Positions 1 through 11,035 of a DNA stretch of 64,000 nucleotides are shown here, piece after piece (position 1 is the first letter of the stretch; the number at the start of each line of letters is the position of its first letter). Under the pieces are notes generated by a model, which had not been told where the DNA came from, ran no database searches, and was given only the letters and a program-made list of their open reading frames with translations. Position numbers and translations under genes: made by a program. The stretch is taken from NCBI GenBank assembly GCA_032027165.1, contig JAVSMO010000001.1, forward strand, positions 2,233,919 to 2,297,918, in the 5' to 3' direction. This stretch comes from Denitratisoma sp. Lineage in GTDB: Bacteria > Pseudomonadota > Gammaproteobacteria > Burkholderiales > Rhodocyclaceae.

Positions 1-756
<756 letters not shown>

Positions 757-811
757 ATTCTCCTTGCAGCGGCCGGCGCGCACCGCGCGCCGGCCGCCTC
801 CCCGGACAGCC

Positions 812-1993
812 ATGAAATTCAAGAAACTCACCGATTTCGACCTCGCCGGCAAGCGTGTCTTCATCCGCGCCGACCTCAACGTGCCGGTCAAGGACGGCAA
901 GGTCACCTCCGACGCCCGCATCACCGCCTCCATGCCGACCATCGAGCACTGCCTGAAGGCCGGCGCGAAGGTGATGGTCACCTCCCATCTCGGCCGCCCC
1001 GAGGAGGGCGTGTTCACCGAGGAGAACTCGCTCAAGCCGGTCGCCGACGTGATGGCCGCCAAGCTGGGCCGGCCGGTGCGCCTGGTGCGCGACTGGGTCG
1101 ACGGCGGCTTCGACGTGAATGCCGGCGAAGTGGTGCTGCTGGAGAACTGCCGCTTCAACAAGGGCGAGAAGAAGAACGTCGAGACGACCGCCCGCAAGTA
1201 CGCCGCCCTCTGCGATCTCTTCGTCATGGACGCCTTCGGCACCGCCCACCGCGCCGAGGGCACCACCTACGGCATCGCCCAGTTCGCGCCGGCGGCCTGC
1301 GCCGGCCTGCTGGTGGCCGAGGAACTGGAGGCCCTGTCGAAGGCCCTGCTCGCCCCGGCCCGGCCGATGGTCGCCATCGTCGGCGGCTCCAAGGTGTCGA
1401 CCAAGCTGACGGTGCTAGAATCGCTGTCCGAGAAGGTCGACCAGCTGGTGGTCGGCGGCGGCATCGCCAACACCTTCCTCAAGGCCACCGGCAGGAACGT
1501 CGGCAAGTCGCTGTGCGAGGACGACCTGGTGCCGACGGCGAAGGTCCTCATGGAGAAGATGGCCAAGCGCGGCGCCACCATCCCGGTAGCCGTCGACGTG
1601 GTCTGCGGCAAGAAGTTCGACGCCGCGGAAGCCGCCGTGCTGAAGGACGCCGGCGCCGTGGCCGACGACGACATGATCTTCGACATCGGCCCGAAGAGCA
1701 CGCAGGCGCTGGTCGACATCATCATGAAGGCCGGCACCGTGGTGTGGAACGGCCCGGTCGGCGTCTTCGAGTTCGACCAGTTCGGCGAGGGCACGAAGAA
1801 GATTGCCGCGGCCATCGCCGCGACGAAGGCCTTCACCCTGGCCGGCGGCGGCGACACCATCGCCGCCATCCAGAAGTACGGCATCTACGACAAGGTCTCC
1901 TACATCTCGACGGCCGGCGGCGCCTTCCTCGAGTTCCTCGAGGGCAAGGTCCTGCCCGCGGTGGACATTCTCGAGCAGCGGGCCAAGGACTGA
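812..1993 (+). CDS. pgk: Phosphoglycerate kinase
   Basis: Transfers the acyl phosphate of 1,3-bisphosphoglycerate to ADP, directly after the Gap step. The 393-residue product has the normal bacterial length. Family signatures are the N-terminal [12 protein letters not shown], the substrate-binding [16 protein letters not shown] near the interdomain hinge, and GGGDT near the C-terminus. The frame is open further upstream (a possible start at 764), but that would add residues with no family resemblance, so the ATG at 812 is chosen. It lies 55 bases after gap, and pyk begins 12 bases after its stop, so cotranscription is likely. Confidence 0.97.
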   Translation: MKFKKLTDFDLAGKRVFIRADLNVPVKDGKVTSDARITASMPTIEHCLKAGAKVMVTSHLGRPEEGVFTEENSLKPVADVMAAKLGRPVRLVRDWVDGGFDVNAGEVVLLENCRFNKGEKKNVETTARKYAALCDLFVMDAFGTAHRAEGTTYGIAQFAPAACAGLLVAEELEALSKALLAPARPMVAIVGGSKVSTKLTVLESLSEKVDQLVVGGGIANTFLKATGRNVGKSLCEDDLVPTAKVLMEKMAKRGATIPVAVDVVCGKKFDAAEAAVLKDAGAVADDDMIFDIGPKSTQALVDIIMKAGTVVWNGPVGVFEFDQFGEGTKKIAAAIAATKAFTLAGGGDTIAAIQKYGIYDKVSYISTAGGAFLEFLEGKVLPAVDILEQRAKD

Positions 1994-2005
1994 ACACCCC
2001 CGGCG

Positions 2006-3457
2006 ATGCAACGCTCGACGAAGATCGTCGCCACCCTCGGACCGGCCTCCTCCGAAACCGGCGTCCTCACCCGCATGATCCAGGCGGGCGTGGACGTCGT
2101 CCGACTGAACTTCTCGCACGGCACGCACGACGACCACCGCAGGCGCGTCGAGCTCGTCCGCGACTGCGTGCGCAAGGTCGGCCGCACGGTCGGCGTCATG
2201 GTGGACCTGCAGGGGCCGAAGATCCGCGTCGGCAAGTTCGCCGAGGGCAAGGTCGAGCTCGCCAACGGCGCCCCCTTCATCCTCGACGCGACCTGCAAGC
2301 TGGGCGACGCCACCCGCGTCGGCCTCGACTATCCCGAGCTGGTGGGCGATGTCGAGCCGGGCGCCGTGCTGCTGCTCGACGACGGCCGCCTCGTGCTCGA
2401 CGTGGAAGCCATCCGCGGCCGCGAAATCCATTGCCGCGTGCGCGTCGGCGGCACCCTGTCCAACAACAAAGGCATCAACCGTCAGGGCGGCGGCCTCTCG
2501 GCCCCCGCCCTCACCGACAAGGACCGCGATGACATCAAGCTGGCGGCGGAATTCCATGCCGACTATGTCGCCGTGTCCTTTCCGAAATCCGGCGCCGACA
2601 TCCGCCAGGCGCGCGAGTTGCTCGCCGCCGCCGGCTCCGATGCGCTGATCATAGCGAAAATCGAGCGCGTGGAGGCCATCGCCGCGCTGGAGGAGATCCT
2701 CGAGGCCGCCGACGCCATCATGGTGGCGCGCGGCGATCTCGCCGTCGAAGTCGGCGACGCCGCCGTGCCGGCGCTGCAGAAACGCATGATCCGCGTGGCG
2801 CGCGAGCACAACAAGGTCGCCATCACCGCCACCCAGATGATGGAATCTATGATCTCCAGCCCGGTGCCGACGCGCGCCGAGGTCTCCGACGTCGCCAACG
2901 CCGTGCTCGACGGCACCGACGCCGTCATGCTCTCGGCGGAGACGGCAGCCGGCAAGTATCCGGTGGAGACCATCGAGGCCATGGCGCGCATCTGCGTCGA
3001 GGCGGAGAAATCCGAGGAGATCACCCTCGACCGGCATTTCCTCGACCGGGTGTTCACGCGCATCGACCAGTCGATCGCCATGGCCGCCCTGTTCACCGCC
3101 TTCCACCTCAAGGTGAAGGCCATCGCCGCGCTGACCCAGTCCGGCTCGACGGCGCTGTGGATGTCGCGCATCAACTGCGGCGTGCCGATATACGCCCTGA
3201 CGCCGGAGATCCGCAGCCGCTACCGCATGAGCCTGTACCGCGACGTCTTCCCGCTGCTGATGCGCTACGTCGGCCACGACCGCGAGGAGGCGCTGCGCGA
3301 AGCCGAGGAAGAACTCATCCGCGCCGGCGCCGTGCAGCCCGGCGACACCATCGTGCTCACCGTCGGCGAACCGATCGGCACGCCGGGCGGCACCAACACC
3401 ATGAAGATCGTGCGCGTCGGCGAGCACAGCTACTCGACCGGGCGCAGCAGCCTGTAA
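2006..3457 (+). CDS. pyk: Pyruvate kinase
   Basis: Converts phosphoenolpyruvate and ADP to pyruvate and ATP. The 483-residue protein starts with the typical [12 protein letters not shown] and contains [11 protein letters not shown], the active-site [10 protein letters not shown], the Mg/K-binding [10 protein letters not shown], and TATQMMESM, followed by the C-terminal allosteric-type domain. Length fits type II bacterial enzymes. It sits between pgk and fba on the same strand with short gaps. The presence of both pyruvate kinase and a class II aldolase implies that this cluster can run in the glycolytic direction. Confidence 0.97.
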   Translation: MQRSTKIVATLGPASSETGVLTRMIQAGVDVVRLNFSHGTHDDHRRRVELVRDCVRKVGRTVGVMVDLQGPKIRVGKFAEGKVELANGAPFILDATCKLGDATRVGLDYPELVGDVEPGAVLLLDDGRLVLDVEAIRGREIHCRVRVGGTLSNNKGINRQGGGLSAPALTDKDRDDIKLAAEFHADYVAVSFPKSGADIRQARELLAAAGSDALIIAKIERVEAIAALEEILEAADAIMVARGDLAVEVGDAAVPALQKRMIRVAREHNKVAITATQMMESMISSPVPTRAEVSDVANAVLDGTDAVMLSAETAAGKYPVETIEAMARICVEAEKSEEITLDRHFLDRVFTRIDQSIAMAALFTAFHLKVKAIAALTQSGSTALWMSRINCGVPIYALTPEIRSRYRMSLYRDVFPLLMRYVGHDREEALREAEEELIRAGAVQPGDTIVLTVGEPIGTPGGTNTMKIVRVGEHSYSTGRSSL

Positions 3458-3489
3458 GCCTTCCCATTCCAAATCAAGGAGACCACGCC

Positions 3490-4554
3490 ATGCCACTCGT
3501 ATCGATGCGCCAACTGCTGGACCACGCCGCGGAAAACGGCTACGGCCTGCCCGCCTTCAACGTCAATAACCTGGAACAGGTGCGTGCCATCATGGAGGCC
3601 GCCGACGAGACCGGCAGCCCGGTGATCATGCAGGGCTCGGCCGGCGCGCGCAAATACGCCGGCGAGGCCTTCCTGCGCCACCTGATCGAGGCGGCCATCG
3701 AGGCCTATCCGCACATCCCCGTGGTGATGCACCAGGACCACGGCCAGTCGCCGGCGGTGTGCATGGCGGCGATCCGCTCCGGTTTCTCCAGCGTCATGAT
3801 GGACGGCTCGCTGATGGAGGACGGCAAGACGCCCGCCTCCTACGAGTACAACGTCGAGACCTCGCGCAAGGTGGTCGACTTCGCCCACGCCATCGGCGTC
3901 ACCGTCGAGGCCGAGCTCGGCGTGCTCGGCTCGCTCGAGACCATGAAGGCGGACAAGGAAGACGGCCACGGCGCCGAGGGCACCATGAAGCGCGAGGACC
4001 TGCTCACCGACCCGGACCAGGCCGCCGACTTCGTGCAGAAGACCCAGTGCGACGCGCTGGCCATCGCCATCGGCACCTCGCACGGCGCCTACAAGTTCAC
4101 GCGCAAGCCGACCGGCGACATCCTCGCCATCGACCGCATCAAGGAGATCCACGCCCGCATCCCCAACACCCACCTGGTGATGCACGGCTCCAGCAGCGTG
4201 CCGCAGGAGTGGCTGGAGATCATCCGCAAGTACGGCGGCCAGATGAAGGAGACCTACGGCGTGCCGGTCGAGGAGATCGTCACCGGCATCAAGCACGGCG
4301 TGCGCAAGGTGAACATCGACACCGACATCCGCCTCGCCATGACCGGCGCCATGCGCCGCCACATGGCCGAGAAGCCCGCCGAGTTCGACCCGCGCAAGTT
4401 CCTCGCCGACGCGCAGAAGGCCGCCAAGGAAATCTGCAAGGCGCGCTACGAGGCCTTCGGCTGCGCCGGCCAGGCCGCCAAGATCAAGCCGGTCTCGCTG
4501 GAGAAGATGGCCGAGCGCTACCGGAAAGGCGAGCTGAACCAGGTCGTCAAGTAA
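3490..4554 (+). CDS. fba: Class II fructose-1,6-bisphosphate aldolase
   Basis: Cleaves or forms fructose 1,6-bisphosphate using a zinc ion. The 354-residue protein opens with [19 protein letters not shown] and contains the zinc/substrate motif [32 protein letters not shown] and VMHGSSSVP, and then [10 protein letters not shown], all class II signatures (CbbA-like subgroup). The ATG at 3490 follows an AAGGAG ribosome-binding site; the longer open frame upstream is only read-through inside pyk. It is the last gene before a hairpin terminator at 4573, so it probably closes the gap-pgk-pyk-fba transcript. Confidence 0.96.
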   Translation: MPLVSMRQLLDHAAENGYGLPAFNVNNLEQVRAIMEAADETGSPVIMQGSAGARKYAGEAFLRHLIEAAIEAYPHIPVVMHQDHGQSPAVCMAAIRSGFSSVMMDGSLMEDGKTPASYEYNVETSRKVVDFAHAIGVTVEAELGVLGSLETMKADKEDGHGAEGTMKREDLLTDPDQAADFVQKTQCDALAIAIGTSHGAYKFTRKPTGDILAIDRIKEIHARIPNTHLVMHGSSSVPQEWLEIIRKYGGQMKETYGVPVEEIVTGIKHGVRKVNIDTDIRLAMTGAMRRHMAEKPAEFDPRKFLADAQKAAKEICKARYEAFGCAGQAAKIKPVSLEKMAERYRKGELNQVVK

Positions 4555-4572
4555 GCACCGTTCCGGTACGAT

Positions 4573-4604
4573 GCGGGAGCCGCCCAGAGCGGCTCCCGCC
4601 GTTT
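4573..4604 (+). terminator. Hairpin terminator after fba
   Basis: A perfect 11-bp stem (GCGGGAGCCGC, 4573-4583; complement 4589-4599) with the 5-base loop CCAGA lies 18 bases after the fba stop. It is followed by only a short T run (GTTT), so it is a strong hairpin with a weak U-tract. The ribosome-binding site of the next gene follows directly. Confidence 0.7.
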
Positions 4605-4614
4605 GGAGACTACC

Positions 4615-5058
4615 ATGGACATCCGCTCCCACACCCTCGACCGCATCCGCAAATTCTTCAGCGGCGGCCTCGACATCGTCGAACTCGCCGGCCTGCTGAT
4701 CATCGCCTTCGCCACCACCGTGGCGATCTGGCAGGAGGCGGCGGTGATGATCGAGGCGCGCAAGGTCACCCTGGCCGACCTGCTGCTGATGTTCCTCTAC
4801 CTCGAAGTGCTGGCGATGATCGGCCAGTACTTCCGTTCCGGCCACATCCCGGTGCGCTATCCGCTCTACATCGCCATGGTGGCCCTGGCGCGCTACCTGA
4901 TCCTCGACATCAAGGAGCTCACCGAGCTGCGCGTGATGGCGACGGCGGGCGCCATCCTGCTGCTCACCCTCGCCGTGCTGGCCATCCGCTACGGCCACGT
5001 CAAGTTTCCCTATCGCGAGGACCAGGCGAGCAAGGACCGCCCCTATGTCCGCGAATAG
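4615..5058 (+). CDS. PsiE-family inner-membrane protein
   Basis: A 147-residue protein with about four hydrophobic segments, resembling the phosphate-starvation-inducible PsiE family, whose molecular role is unknown. Recognisable parts are the first TM segment IVELAGLLIIAFATTVAIWQ, then YLEVLAMIGQYF, and a segment with RYLILDIKE. The ATG at 4615 has GGAG at 4605-4608; an upstream in-frame TTG at 4603 would overlap that site and is rejected. The stop overlaps the next gene by 14 bases, so the two are translationally linked. Family assignment is by recognition of sequence pattern; regulation by phosphate is not visible. Confidence 0.75.
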   Translation: MDIRSHTLDRIRKFFSGGLDIVELAGLLIIAFATTVAIWQEAAVMIEARKVTLADLLLMFLYLEVLAMIGQYFRSGHIPVRYPLYIAMVALARYLILDIKELTELRVMATAGAILLLTLAVLAIRYGHVKFPYREDQASKDRPYVRE

Positions 5059-5782
5059 CGCCGTGCTGCAGGCACTGATTTTCGACGTCGATGGGACACT
5101 GGCAGACACCGAGCGCGACGGCCATCGCCCCGCCTTCAACGCCGCCTTCCGCGAGGCCGGCCTCGACTGGCACTGGGACGAGGCGCTCTACGGCGAATTG
5201 CTGGCCGTCACCGGCGGCAAGGAGCGCATCGCCCATTTCGTCGCCCGCCACCGGCCCGACTTCGCCAATCTGCCGGACTACGCCGAGCGCGTGGCGGCGC
5301 TGCACAGGGCGAAGACGCGGCACTACACGCAACTGGCCGCATCCGGCGCCATTCCGCTGCGGCCGGGCGTGGCGCGCCTGCTCCGTGAAGCCCGCGCGGC
5401 CAGCCTGCGCCTGGCCGTCGCCACCACCACCACGCCGGAGAATGTCTCCGCCCTGCTGGTGCCGACCCTCGGCCCGCAGGCCATGGCCTGGTTCGAGGTG
5501 ATCGGCGCCGGAGACGTGGTGCCGGCCAAGAAGCCGTCGCCGGACATCTACCTGTGGGTGCTAGAGCGGCTCGGTCTGCCCGCCGCCGCCTGCCTGGCCT
5601 TCGAGGATTCGGAGAACGGCCTGAAGGCCTCCCTCGGCGCCGGACTGGCGACAATCGTCACCCCCTGCGATTACACACGGGGCCAGGATTTCGGCGGCGC
5701 CGCGGCCGTTCTGGACAGCCTGGAAGGGCTGGCAATCCCCGATCTGCGGGCATGGTTGTCCGGCGCCGCCGCGTCCGTATAA
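5045..5782 (+). CDS. cbbY: CbbY-like HAD-superfamily sugar-phosphate phosphatase
   Basis: A 245-residue haloacid-dehalogenase hydrolase. Motif I is [11 protein letters not shown] (nucleophile Asp), motif II is VATTTT, motif III is the Lys in KKPSPDIY, and motif IV is FEDSENG. The N-terminal pattern [18 protein letters not shown] is close to CbbY, the xylulose-1,5-bisphosphate phosphatase that removes an inhibitor of Rubisco. It could also be a beta-phosphoglucomutase-like or phosphoglycolate phosphatase. Nearness to gap-pgk-fba, shared Calvin-cycle steps, suits CbbY, but no Rubisco gene is in the window. The start overlaps the psiE-like stop. Confidence 0.75.
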   Translation: MSANSAVLQALIFDVDGTLADTERDGHRPAFNAAFREAGLDWHWDEALYGELLAVTGGKERIAHFVARHRPDFANLPDYAERVAALHRAKTRHYTQLAASGAIPLRPGVARLLREARAASLRLAVATTTTPENVSALLVPTLGPQAMAWFEVIGAGDVVPAKKPSPDIYLWVLERLGLPAAACLAFEDSENGLKASLGAGLATIVTPCDYTRGQDFGGAAAVLDSLEGLAIPDLRAWLSGAAASV

Positions 5783-5783
5783 T
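5756..5783 (+). promoter_or_regulatory. Candidate sigma-70 promoter for purC
   Basis: TTGTCC (5756-5761) and a perfect TATAAT (5778-5783) are separated by 16 bases. The -10 box overlaps the TAA stop of the CbbY-like gene, and the purC ATG follows 28 bases later. A similar stop-overlapping TATAAT precedes pepP at 18699. Predicted from sequence only. Confidence 0.5.
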
Positions 5784-5811
5784 TGCGCCTTTCCGTCACC
5801 CCTCCACCCCC

Positions 5812-6708
5812 ATGAGCCAGACCGTCTACGAATCCCGCATCGCCAGCCTGCCCCTCATCGCCCGCGGCAAGGTGCGCGACATCTACGCCGTCGGCGAGCA
5901 GCAGATGCTGATCGTCACCACCGACCGTCTGTCGGCCTTCGACGTCATCCTGCCCGACCCGATCCCGGACAAGGGCCGCGTGCTGACGGCGGTGTCCAGC
6001 TTCTGGTTCGAGCGCCTCGCCCACATCGTGCCCAACCACCTCACCGGCATCGACCCGGAGTCGGTGGTGCAGGGCGAGGACGAGCGCGCCCAGGTGCGCG
6101 GCCGCTCCGTCGTCGTGAAGCGCCTGAAGCCCCTGCCGGTCGAGGCGGTGGTGCGCGGCTACATCATCGGCAGCGGCTGGAAGGACTACCAGAAGACCGG
6201 CGCCGTCTGCGGCATCCCGCTGCCGGCCGGCCTGAAGATGGCGCAGAAGCTGCCGCAGCCGCTGTTCACGCCGTCGACCAAGGCCGAGCAGGGCGCCCAC
6301 GACGAGAACATCGACTTCGCCACCGTGGAAAAGATTCTCGGCAAGGCGCTCGCCGAGCAGGTGCGCGACGTCACCCTGCGCTTCTACGGCGAGGCCTCAG
6401 ACTACGCGCTGACGCGCGGCATCATCATCGCCGACACCAAGTTCGAGTTCGGCCTCGACGCATCCGGCCGCCTCCACCTCATCGACGAGGCGCTGACGCC
6501 CGACTCCTCGCGCTTCTGGCCCGCCGACGAATACAAGGAGGGCATCAGCCCGCCCAGCTTCGACAAGCAGATCGTGCGCGACTACCTGGAGACCTTGGAC
6601 TGGAACAAACAGGCGCCGGGGCCGAAGCTGCCGCCGGAGATCATCGCCAAGACGACCGCCAAGTACCGCGAGGCCTACGAGCGGCTGACCGGCCGCAAGC
6701 TTGATTGA
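5812..6708 (+). CDS. purC: Phosphoribosylaminoimidazole-succinocarboxamide synthase
   Basis: Condenses CAIR with aspartate in de novo purine synthesis. The 298-residue protein has the Ser-type family layout: GKVRDIY near the N-terminus, [35 protein letters not shown], and IADTKFEFG followed by [11 protein letters not shown]. The length matches the longer proteobacterial PurC class. The ATG at 5812 directly follows the candidate promoter; the longer open frame begins inside the preceding gene. It is followed by a hairpin terminator, so it is probably a single-gene unit. Two other purine genes, purH and purD, lie 16 kb away. Confidence 0.96.
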   Translation: MSQTVYESRIASLPLIARGKVRDIYAVGEQQMLIVTTDRLSAFDVILPDPIPDKGRVLTAVSSFWFERLAHIVPNHLTGIDPESVVQGEDERAQVRGRSVVVKRLKPLPVEAVVRGYIIGSGWKDYQKTGAVCGIPLPAGLKMAQKLPQPLFTPSTKAEQGAHDENIDFATVEKILGKALAEQVRDVTLRFYGEASDYALTRGIIIADTKFEFGLDASGRLHLIDEALTPDSSRFWPADEYKEGISPPSFDKQIVRDYLETLDWNKQAPGPKLPPEIIAKTTAKYREAYERLTGRKLD

Positions 6709-6729
6709 TCGCTCCCCGACCCCAACTAT

Positions 6730-6756
6730 AAAGGGCGCGATCCGCGCCCTTTGCGT
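6730..6756 (+). terminator. Hairpin terminator after purC
   Basis: AAAGGGCGCG (6730-6739) pairs perfectly with CGCGCCCTTT (6743-6752) around a 3-base loop, followed by GCGTTT. It lies about 20 bases after the purC stop and just before the oligopeptidase start. Confidence 0.75.
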
Positions 6757-6765
6757 TTAAAGACC

Positions 6766-8820
6766 ATGACGACAACCAACCCTTTGCTCGACTTCTCCGG
6801 CCTGCCGCGCTTCGACGCGGTGCGGCCCGAACACGTCACGCCCGCCATAGCCGAGCTGCTCGCCGGGAACCGCGCCCTGCTGGCGCGCCTGGAGACGGCG
6901 CCGGCCACCTGGGCGGACTTCGCCGCGCCCTTCTTCGACGCCAGCGAGCGCCTGTCGCGCGCCTGGGGCATCGTCGGCCACCTGCATTCGGTGATGGACG
7001 TGCCGGAATGGCGCGAGGCCTACAACGCCAACCTGCCGGAAGTGACGCGCTTCTTCGCCGAGCTGGGGCAGAACCAGCACCTCTTCGCCCAGTTCAAGGC
7101 GCTCAGGGCCAGTCCAGGCTACGCACAGCTCTCAGACGCGCAGCGCCGCATCGTCGAGCACGAGATCCGCGACTTCCGCCTCTCCGGCGCCGAACTGCCG
7201 GAGGATGTCAAACCGCGCTTCCAGGCCATCCAGGAGGAGCTGGCCAGCCTGCAGGCGAAGTTCTCCGAGAACCTGCTCGACGCCACCAACGCCTTCGCCG
7301 AGATCGTCACGGACGAAGCGGATCTGGCCGGCATCCCCGCCGATGTCGTCGAGGCGGCGCGCGCCGCGGCGGAGAAAGATGGCGTGAAAGGCTGGAAGTT
7401 CACCCTGCACATGCCTTCCTACCTGCCGGTGATGCAGTACGCCGAGTCGCGGCGGCTGCGCGAGGCGCTCTACCGCGCCTACGCCACCCGCGCCGCCGAA
7501 TTCCACGACCTTTACGGCAAGCCGGAGTGGGACAACATGCCGCTGATCCGCCGCATCCTCGCACTGCGCGCCGAGGAAGCCGGCCACCTCGGCTATTCGA
7601 ACTTCGCCGAGGTCTCACTGGTGCCGAAGATGGCCGAGTCGCCCGCCGACGTGCTGGCCTTCCTGCGCGAACTGGCCGTCAAGTCGAAACCTTCTGCCTT
7701 GCGCGACATGGCCGAGCTGCGCGCATTCGCCGCGTCGCAGGGACTGACTTCTCTCGAGCCGTGGGACATCGGCTGGGCCTCCGAGAAGCTCAAGCAGGAA
7801 CGCTACAGCTTCTCCGACGAGGAGGTGCGCCAGTACTTCCCCGAGCACAAGGTGCTGGAGGGCCTGTTCCGCGTCATCGAGACGCTGTTCGGCGTGCGCC
7901 TCAAGCCGGACACGGCGTCCGCTTGGCACGAGGACGTGCGCTTCTTCCGCATCGAGGATGCCGGGGGCGGTCTGGTCGGCCAGTTCTACCTCGACCTCTA
8001 CGCGCGCGAGACCAAGCGCGGCGGCGCCTGGATGGACGACGCGGTCACGCGCCGCCTGACCGAAGCGGGAATCCAGACCCCGGTGGCGTACCTGAACTGC
8101 AACTTCTCGCGCCCAGTAGGGAACAAGCCGGCGCTGTTCACCCACGACGAAGTGATCACGCTCTTCCACGAGACCGGCCACGGCCTGCACCACCTGCTCA
8201 CCCGCGTCGAGGAGCTCGGCGTCTCCGGCATCAACGGCGTCGAGTGGGACGCCGTCGAACTGCCCAGCCAGTTCATGGAGAACTTCTGCTGGGAATGGGA
8301 AGTGCTTTCGGGGATGACTGCGCATGTCGATACCGGCGCGCCGCTCCCGCGCGCGCTCTTCGACCGCATGACCGCGGCGAAGAACTTCCAGGGCGGCATG
8401 CAGATCGTGCGCCAGCTCGAGTTCAGCCTGTTCGATCTCCTGCTGCACAGCGATTTCGAGCCGGCCGGCCAGAAAAGCGTGCTCGACCTGATCGATGAAG
8501 TGCGCCAGGAGGTGGCGGTGGTCTTCCCGCCGCCCTGGCACCGCTTCCCCAACAGCTTCTCGCACATCTTCGCCGGCGGCTACGCGGCGGGCTACTACAG
8601 CTACAAGTGGGCCGAAGTTCTCTCCGCCGACGCCTTCGCCGCCTTCGAGGAGGAGCGCCTGAACGGCAGCGTGCTCAATCCGGCCACCGGCGCCCGCTTC
8701 CGCGACGAGATCCTCGCCGTCGGCGGCAGCCGCCCGGCGCTGGAGTCCTTCAAAGCCTTCCGCGGCCGCCCGCCCAGCGTCGATGCCCTGCTGCGGCACA
8801 GTGGTATGATTCTGGCGTAA
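6766..8820 (+). CDS. prlC: Oligopeptidase A (M3-family zinc metallopeptidase)
   Basis: A 684-residue cytosolic peptidase that degrades short peptides, including cleaved signal peptides. The M3 zinc site is LFHETGHGLHHLL (HExxH), and the downstream glutamate lies in the segment GVEWDAVELPSQFMEN. The N-terminal start MTTTNPLLD and the C-terminal KWAEVLSADAFAAFEE are typical of PrlC/Dcp-type enzymes. The ATG at 6766 is preferred over an in-frame TTG at 6751 that lies within the purC terminator. Length is normal for OpdA (about 680). It could be called Dcp, but the N-terminus fits OpdA better. Confidence 0.93.
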   Translation: MTTTNPLLDFSGLPRFDAVRPEHVTPAIAELLAGNRALLARLETAPATWADFAAPFFDASERLSRAWGIVGHLHSVMDVPEWREAYNANLPEVTRFFAELGQNQHLFAQFKALRASPGYAQLSDAQRRIVEHEIRDFRLSGAELPEDVKPRFQAIQEELASLQAKFSENLLDATNAFAEIVTDEADLAGIPADVVEAARAAAEKDGVKGWKFTLHMPSYLPVMQYAESRRLREALYRAYATRAAEFHDLYGKPEWDNMPLIRRILALRAEEAGHLGYSNFAEVSLVPKMAESPADVLAFLRELAVKSKPSALRDMAELRAFAASQGLTSLEPWDIGWASEKLKQERYSFSDEEVRQYFPEHKVLEGLFRVIETLFGVRLKPDTASAWHEDVRFFRIEDAGGGLVGQFYLDLYARETKRGGAWMDDAVTRRLTEAGIQTPVAYLNCNFSRPVGNKPALFTHDEVITLFHETGHGLHHLLTRVEELGVSGINGVEWDAVELPSQFMENFCWEWEVLSGMTAHVDTGAPLPRALFDRMTAAKNFQGGMQIVRQLEFSLFDLLLHSDFEPAGQKSVLDLIDEVRQEVAVVFPPPWHRFPNSFSHIFAGGYAAGYYSYKWAEVLSADAFAAFEEERLNGSVLNPATGARFRDEILAVGGSRPALESFKAFRGRPPSVDALLRHSGMILA

Positions 8821-8840
8821 TCGGTAACGGGAGGCGTGCC

Positions 8841-9353
8841 ATGAAGATTGCCCCGATCTGTTTGCTCTCGCTGGCTGTGCTTGCGTCGAGCGCCGACGCC
8901 CAGACGATGTATCGCTGGGTGGACAAGGAAGGCAAGGTGCATTATTCCGACCAGCCGCCGCCGAAGGAGATCAAGAAGGTCGAGCGGCCGCGCCTGGGCA
9001 ACTCCACCATCGAAACCAGCGGCCTGTCCTACGAGGCCCAGAAAGCCGCGCGGGATTTCCCGGTGACGATCTACACCACGCCGGATTGCGCAGCGGAGTG
9101 CAAGATGGCCAGGGACTATTTGGCCAAGCGCGGCATCCCCTACAGCGAGAAGTCGCTTACCAGCAACGATGAGATCGTGGCTTTCAGGGACCAGTTCAAG
9201 GTGGACAACGTCTTCGTGCCGGCCATCACCGTCGGTTCCCAGCAGCGCCAGGGCTTCGAGGAAACGGCATGGAGCGGCATGCTGGACACCGCCGGCTATC
9301 CGCGCAGCGCCATTCCCGGAAGCGTCACGCGCCCCGCGCCCGCGGCGCAATGA
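8841..9353 (+). CDS. Exported DUF4124 protein with glutaredoxin-like domain
   Basis: A 170-residue protein with a signal peptide (residues 1-20, ending ASSADAQ), a DUF4124 segment ([20 protein letters not shown]) and a C-terminal glutaredoxin-like fold (about 70-150: [20 protein letters not shown], and the later cis-Pro region VPAITV). It is predicted to be periplasmic. The two cysteines are spaced C-x3-C rather than the usual C-x2-C. GGGAGG at 8829-8834 supports the ATG at 8841. The stop overlaps the exonuclease III start (ATGA). The actual redox partner is unknown. Confidence 0.8.
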   Translation: MKIAPICLLSLAVLASSADAQTMYRWVDKEGKVHYSDQPPPKEIKKVERPRLGNSTIETSGLSYEAQKAARDFPVTIYTTPDCAAECKMARDYLAKRGIPYSEKSLTSNDEIVAFRDQFKVDNVFVPAITVGSQQRQGFEETAWSGMLDTAGYPRSAIPGSVTRPAPAAQ

Positions 9354-10114
9354 AGCTCGCCACCTGGAACGTCAACTCCCTCAAGGTCCGCCTGCCGCAA
9401 CTGCTGGAGTGGCTCGCTGCCCGCCAGCCCGACGTCGTCTGCCTGCAGGAGACCAAGCTCGAGGACAAGGCCTTCCCGCGCATGGAACTCGAGGCGGCCG
9501 GCTATCAGGCCGCCTTCGCCGGCCAGAAGACCTACAACGGCGTCGCCATCCTGTCGCGCCTGCCGCTCAGCGACGTGACGGTCGGCATTCCCGGTTTCGC
9601 CGACGCGCAGCAGCGGCTCATCGCCGCGACAGCCGACGGCGTGCGCGTAATCTGCGGCTACTTCCCCAACGGCCAGAGCGTCGGCTCGGACAAGTTCGCC
9701 TACAAGCTGAGATGGCTCGAGGCGCTGACGGCCTGGCTTCACGAGGAGCTGACGCGCCACCCGCGCCTGGCGCTGCTCGGCGACTACAACATCGCCCCCG
9801 AGGAAAGCGACGTGCATGACCCCAAGGCCTGGGAAGGCCAGGTGCTGTTCTCCGGGCCGGAGCGCGCCGCCTTCCGTGCCCTGCTCGGGCTCGGCCTGAA
9901 GGACGCCTTCCGCCTCTTCGCGCAGCCGGAGAAGATCTACACCTGGTGGGATTACCGCATGATGGCCTTCCGCCGCAACATGGGCCTGCGCATCGACCAC
10001 ATCCTGCTGTCGGACATGCTCGCCGGCGACTGCACGGCCTGCACGGTGGACAAGGAGGCGCGCAAGGCCGAGCGGCCTTCCGATCACGCCCCGGTCATCG
10101 CGGAACTGAAATGA
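9350..10114 (+). CDS. xth: Exodeoxyribonuclease III
   Basis: AP endonuclease and 3'-5' exonuclease in base-excision repair. The 254-residue protein starts [20 protein letters not shown] and contains [10 protein letters not shown] (metal-binding Glu), GVAILSR, GDYNIAP (catalytic Asp/Asn), [14 protein letters not shown] and the final SDHAPV. The start is set by the 4-base ATGA overlap with the preceding stop; an upstream start at 9269 adds unrelated residues. Its own stop overlaps the Crp/Fnr gene start (ATGA), so three genes form one translationally coupled unit. Confidence 0.95.
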   Translation: MKLATWNVNSLKVRLPQLLEWLAARQPDVVCLQETKLEDKAFPRMELEAAGYQAAFAGQKTYNGVAILSRLPLSDVTVGIPGFADAQQRLIAATADGVRVICGYFPNGQSVGSDKFAYKLRWLEALTAWLHEELTRHPRLALLGDYNIAPEESDVHDPKAWEGQVLFSGPERAAFRALLGLGLKDAFRLFAQPEKIYTWWDYRMMAFRRNMGLRIDHILLSDMLAGDCTACTVDKEARKAERPSDHAPVIAELK

Positions 10115-10770
10115 GCGTGGCCCTGCCGCAACTCGAGGCACAGTACCCCGTCCTGGCGGAATTGCCGCAGAAGCTGCGCGAGGCCGTCGCCGGCGCCGCC
10201 CAGGCCATGACCGTGCCGGCCGGTGCCACGCTGTTCGACGAGCGCCAGCCCTGCCAGGGATTCCCCTTCGTCCTCGCCGGCGCCATCCGCGTGGCGAAGG
10301 TCGCCGCCAACGGCCGCGAATTGCCGCTCTACCGCGTCACGCCGGGCGAGACCTGCATCATCACGTCGAGCTGCCTGCTCGGCAGCGTGCCCTATAACGC
10401 GCGCGGAACGACGGAAAGCGAGACGGTGCTGGTGCTGCTGCCCCAAGGCATGTTCATCGACCTGCTGGCCCAGGCACCCTTTCGCAACTTCATCTTCAAT
10501 CTTTTCGCCGAGCGCATGGCCGACCTGATGCGGCTGGTCGAGGAGGTCGCCTTCCGCAAGCTCGACCAACGGCTCGCCGCGCTGCTGCTGGGCAAGGGCC
10601 GCATCGTGCACGCCACCCATCAGCAGCTGGCCGACGAGCTCGGCAGCGTGCGCGAAATGATCAGCCGCCTGCTGAAGGGATTCGCCGAGCAGGGCCTGGT
10701 CGCCCTGGGCCGCGAGCAGATCGAGATTCGCGATGCCGCCGGCCTGCGGCGCCTTGCCGAAACTGTGTGA
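10111..10770 (+). CDS. Crp/Fnr-family transcription regulator
   Basis: A 219-residue regulator with an N-terminal cyclic-nucleotide-binding-like beta-barrel (about 20-130), a dimerisation helix, and a C-terminal helix-turn-helix ([31 protein letters not shown]). It lacks the N-terminal Cys cluster of FNR; three cysteines are present ([15 protein letters not shown]), so Fe-S sensing is possible but not shown. The ligand cannot be named. It lies immediately before a DUF2892 gene, an arrangement often seen with sulfur- or redox-related regulators (inference). Confidence 0.85.
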   Translation: MSVALPQLEAQYPVLAELPQKLREAVAGAAQAMTVPAGATLFDERQPCQGFPFVLAGAIRVAKVAANGRELPLYRVTPGETCIITSSCLLGSVPYNARGTTESETVLVLLPQGMFIDLLAQAPFRNFIFNLFAERMADLMRLVEEVAFRKLDQRLAALLLGKGRIVHATHQQLADELGSVREMISRLLKGFAEQGLVALGREQIEIRDAAGLRRLAETV

Positions 10771-10843
10771 TCTTGGTTACAGACGCCGTGCCACGCGCGG
10801 GCGTCTAATGGCGCTGCAATCCCAATCCCAACAGGAGGCAAGA

Positions 10844-11035
10844 ATGAAAAGCAACGTCGGCGGCATTGACCGCACGCTTCGCATCGTGGTCGGCCTGGCG
10901 CTCGTCGCCTGGGCCGTGATGGGCGGCCCGGTCTGGGCCTGGATCGGCGTGCTGCCGATCGCCACGGGGGCGCTCGGCTGGTGCCCGGCCTATCTGCCCT
11001 TCGGCCTCAGCACCTGCTCGACGAAGAAGCAGTAG
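10844..11035 (+). CDS. DUF2892 small inner-membrane protein
   Basis: A 63-residue protein of the YgaP-transmembrane/DUF2892 type: [20 protein letters not shown], a first TM segment, a second with [20 protein letters not shown], and a short tail ending in [14 protein letters not shown] at 10833-10838 supports the start. It has two cysteines in a CPAY...STC arrangement, as in YgaP-like membrane domains normally joined to rhodanese. The last 29 bases overlap the convergent rsmA 3' end. Molecular function is unknown. Confidence 0.8.
   Translation: MKSNVGGIDRTLRIVVGLALVAWAVMGGPVWAWIGVLPIATGALGWCPAYLPFGLSTCSTKKQ

Noticed and set aside
1415..3496. 693-codon minus-strand frame under pgk and pyk
   Set aside because: High-GC antisense shadow; low-complexity Ala/Gly/His/Arg composition, while the plus strand holds two certain enzymes.
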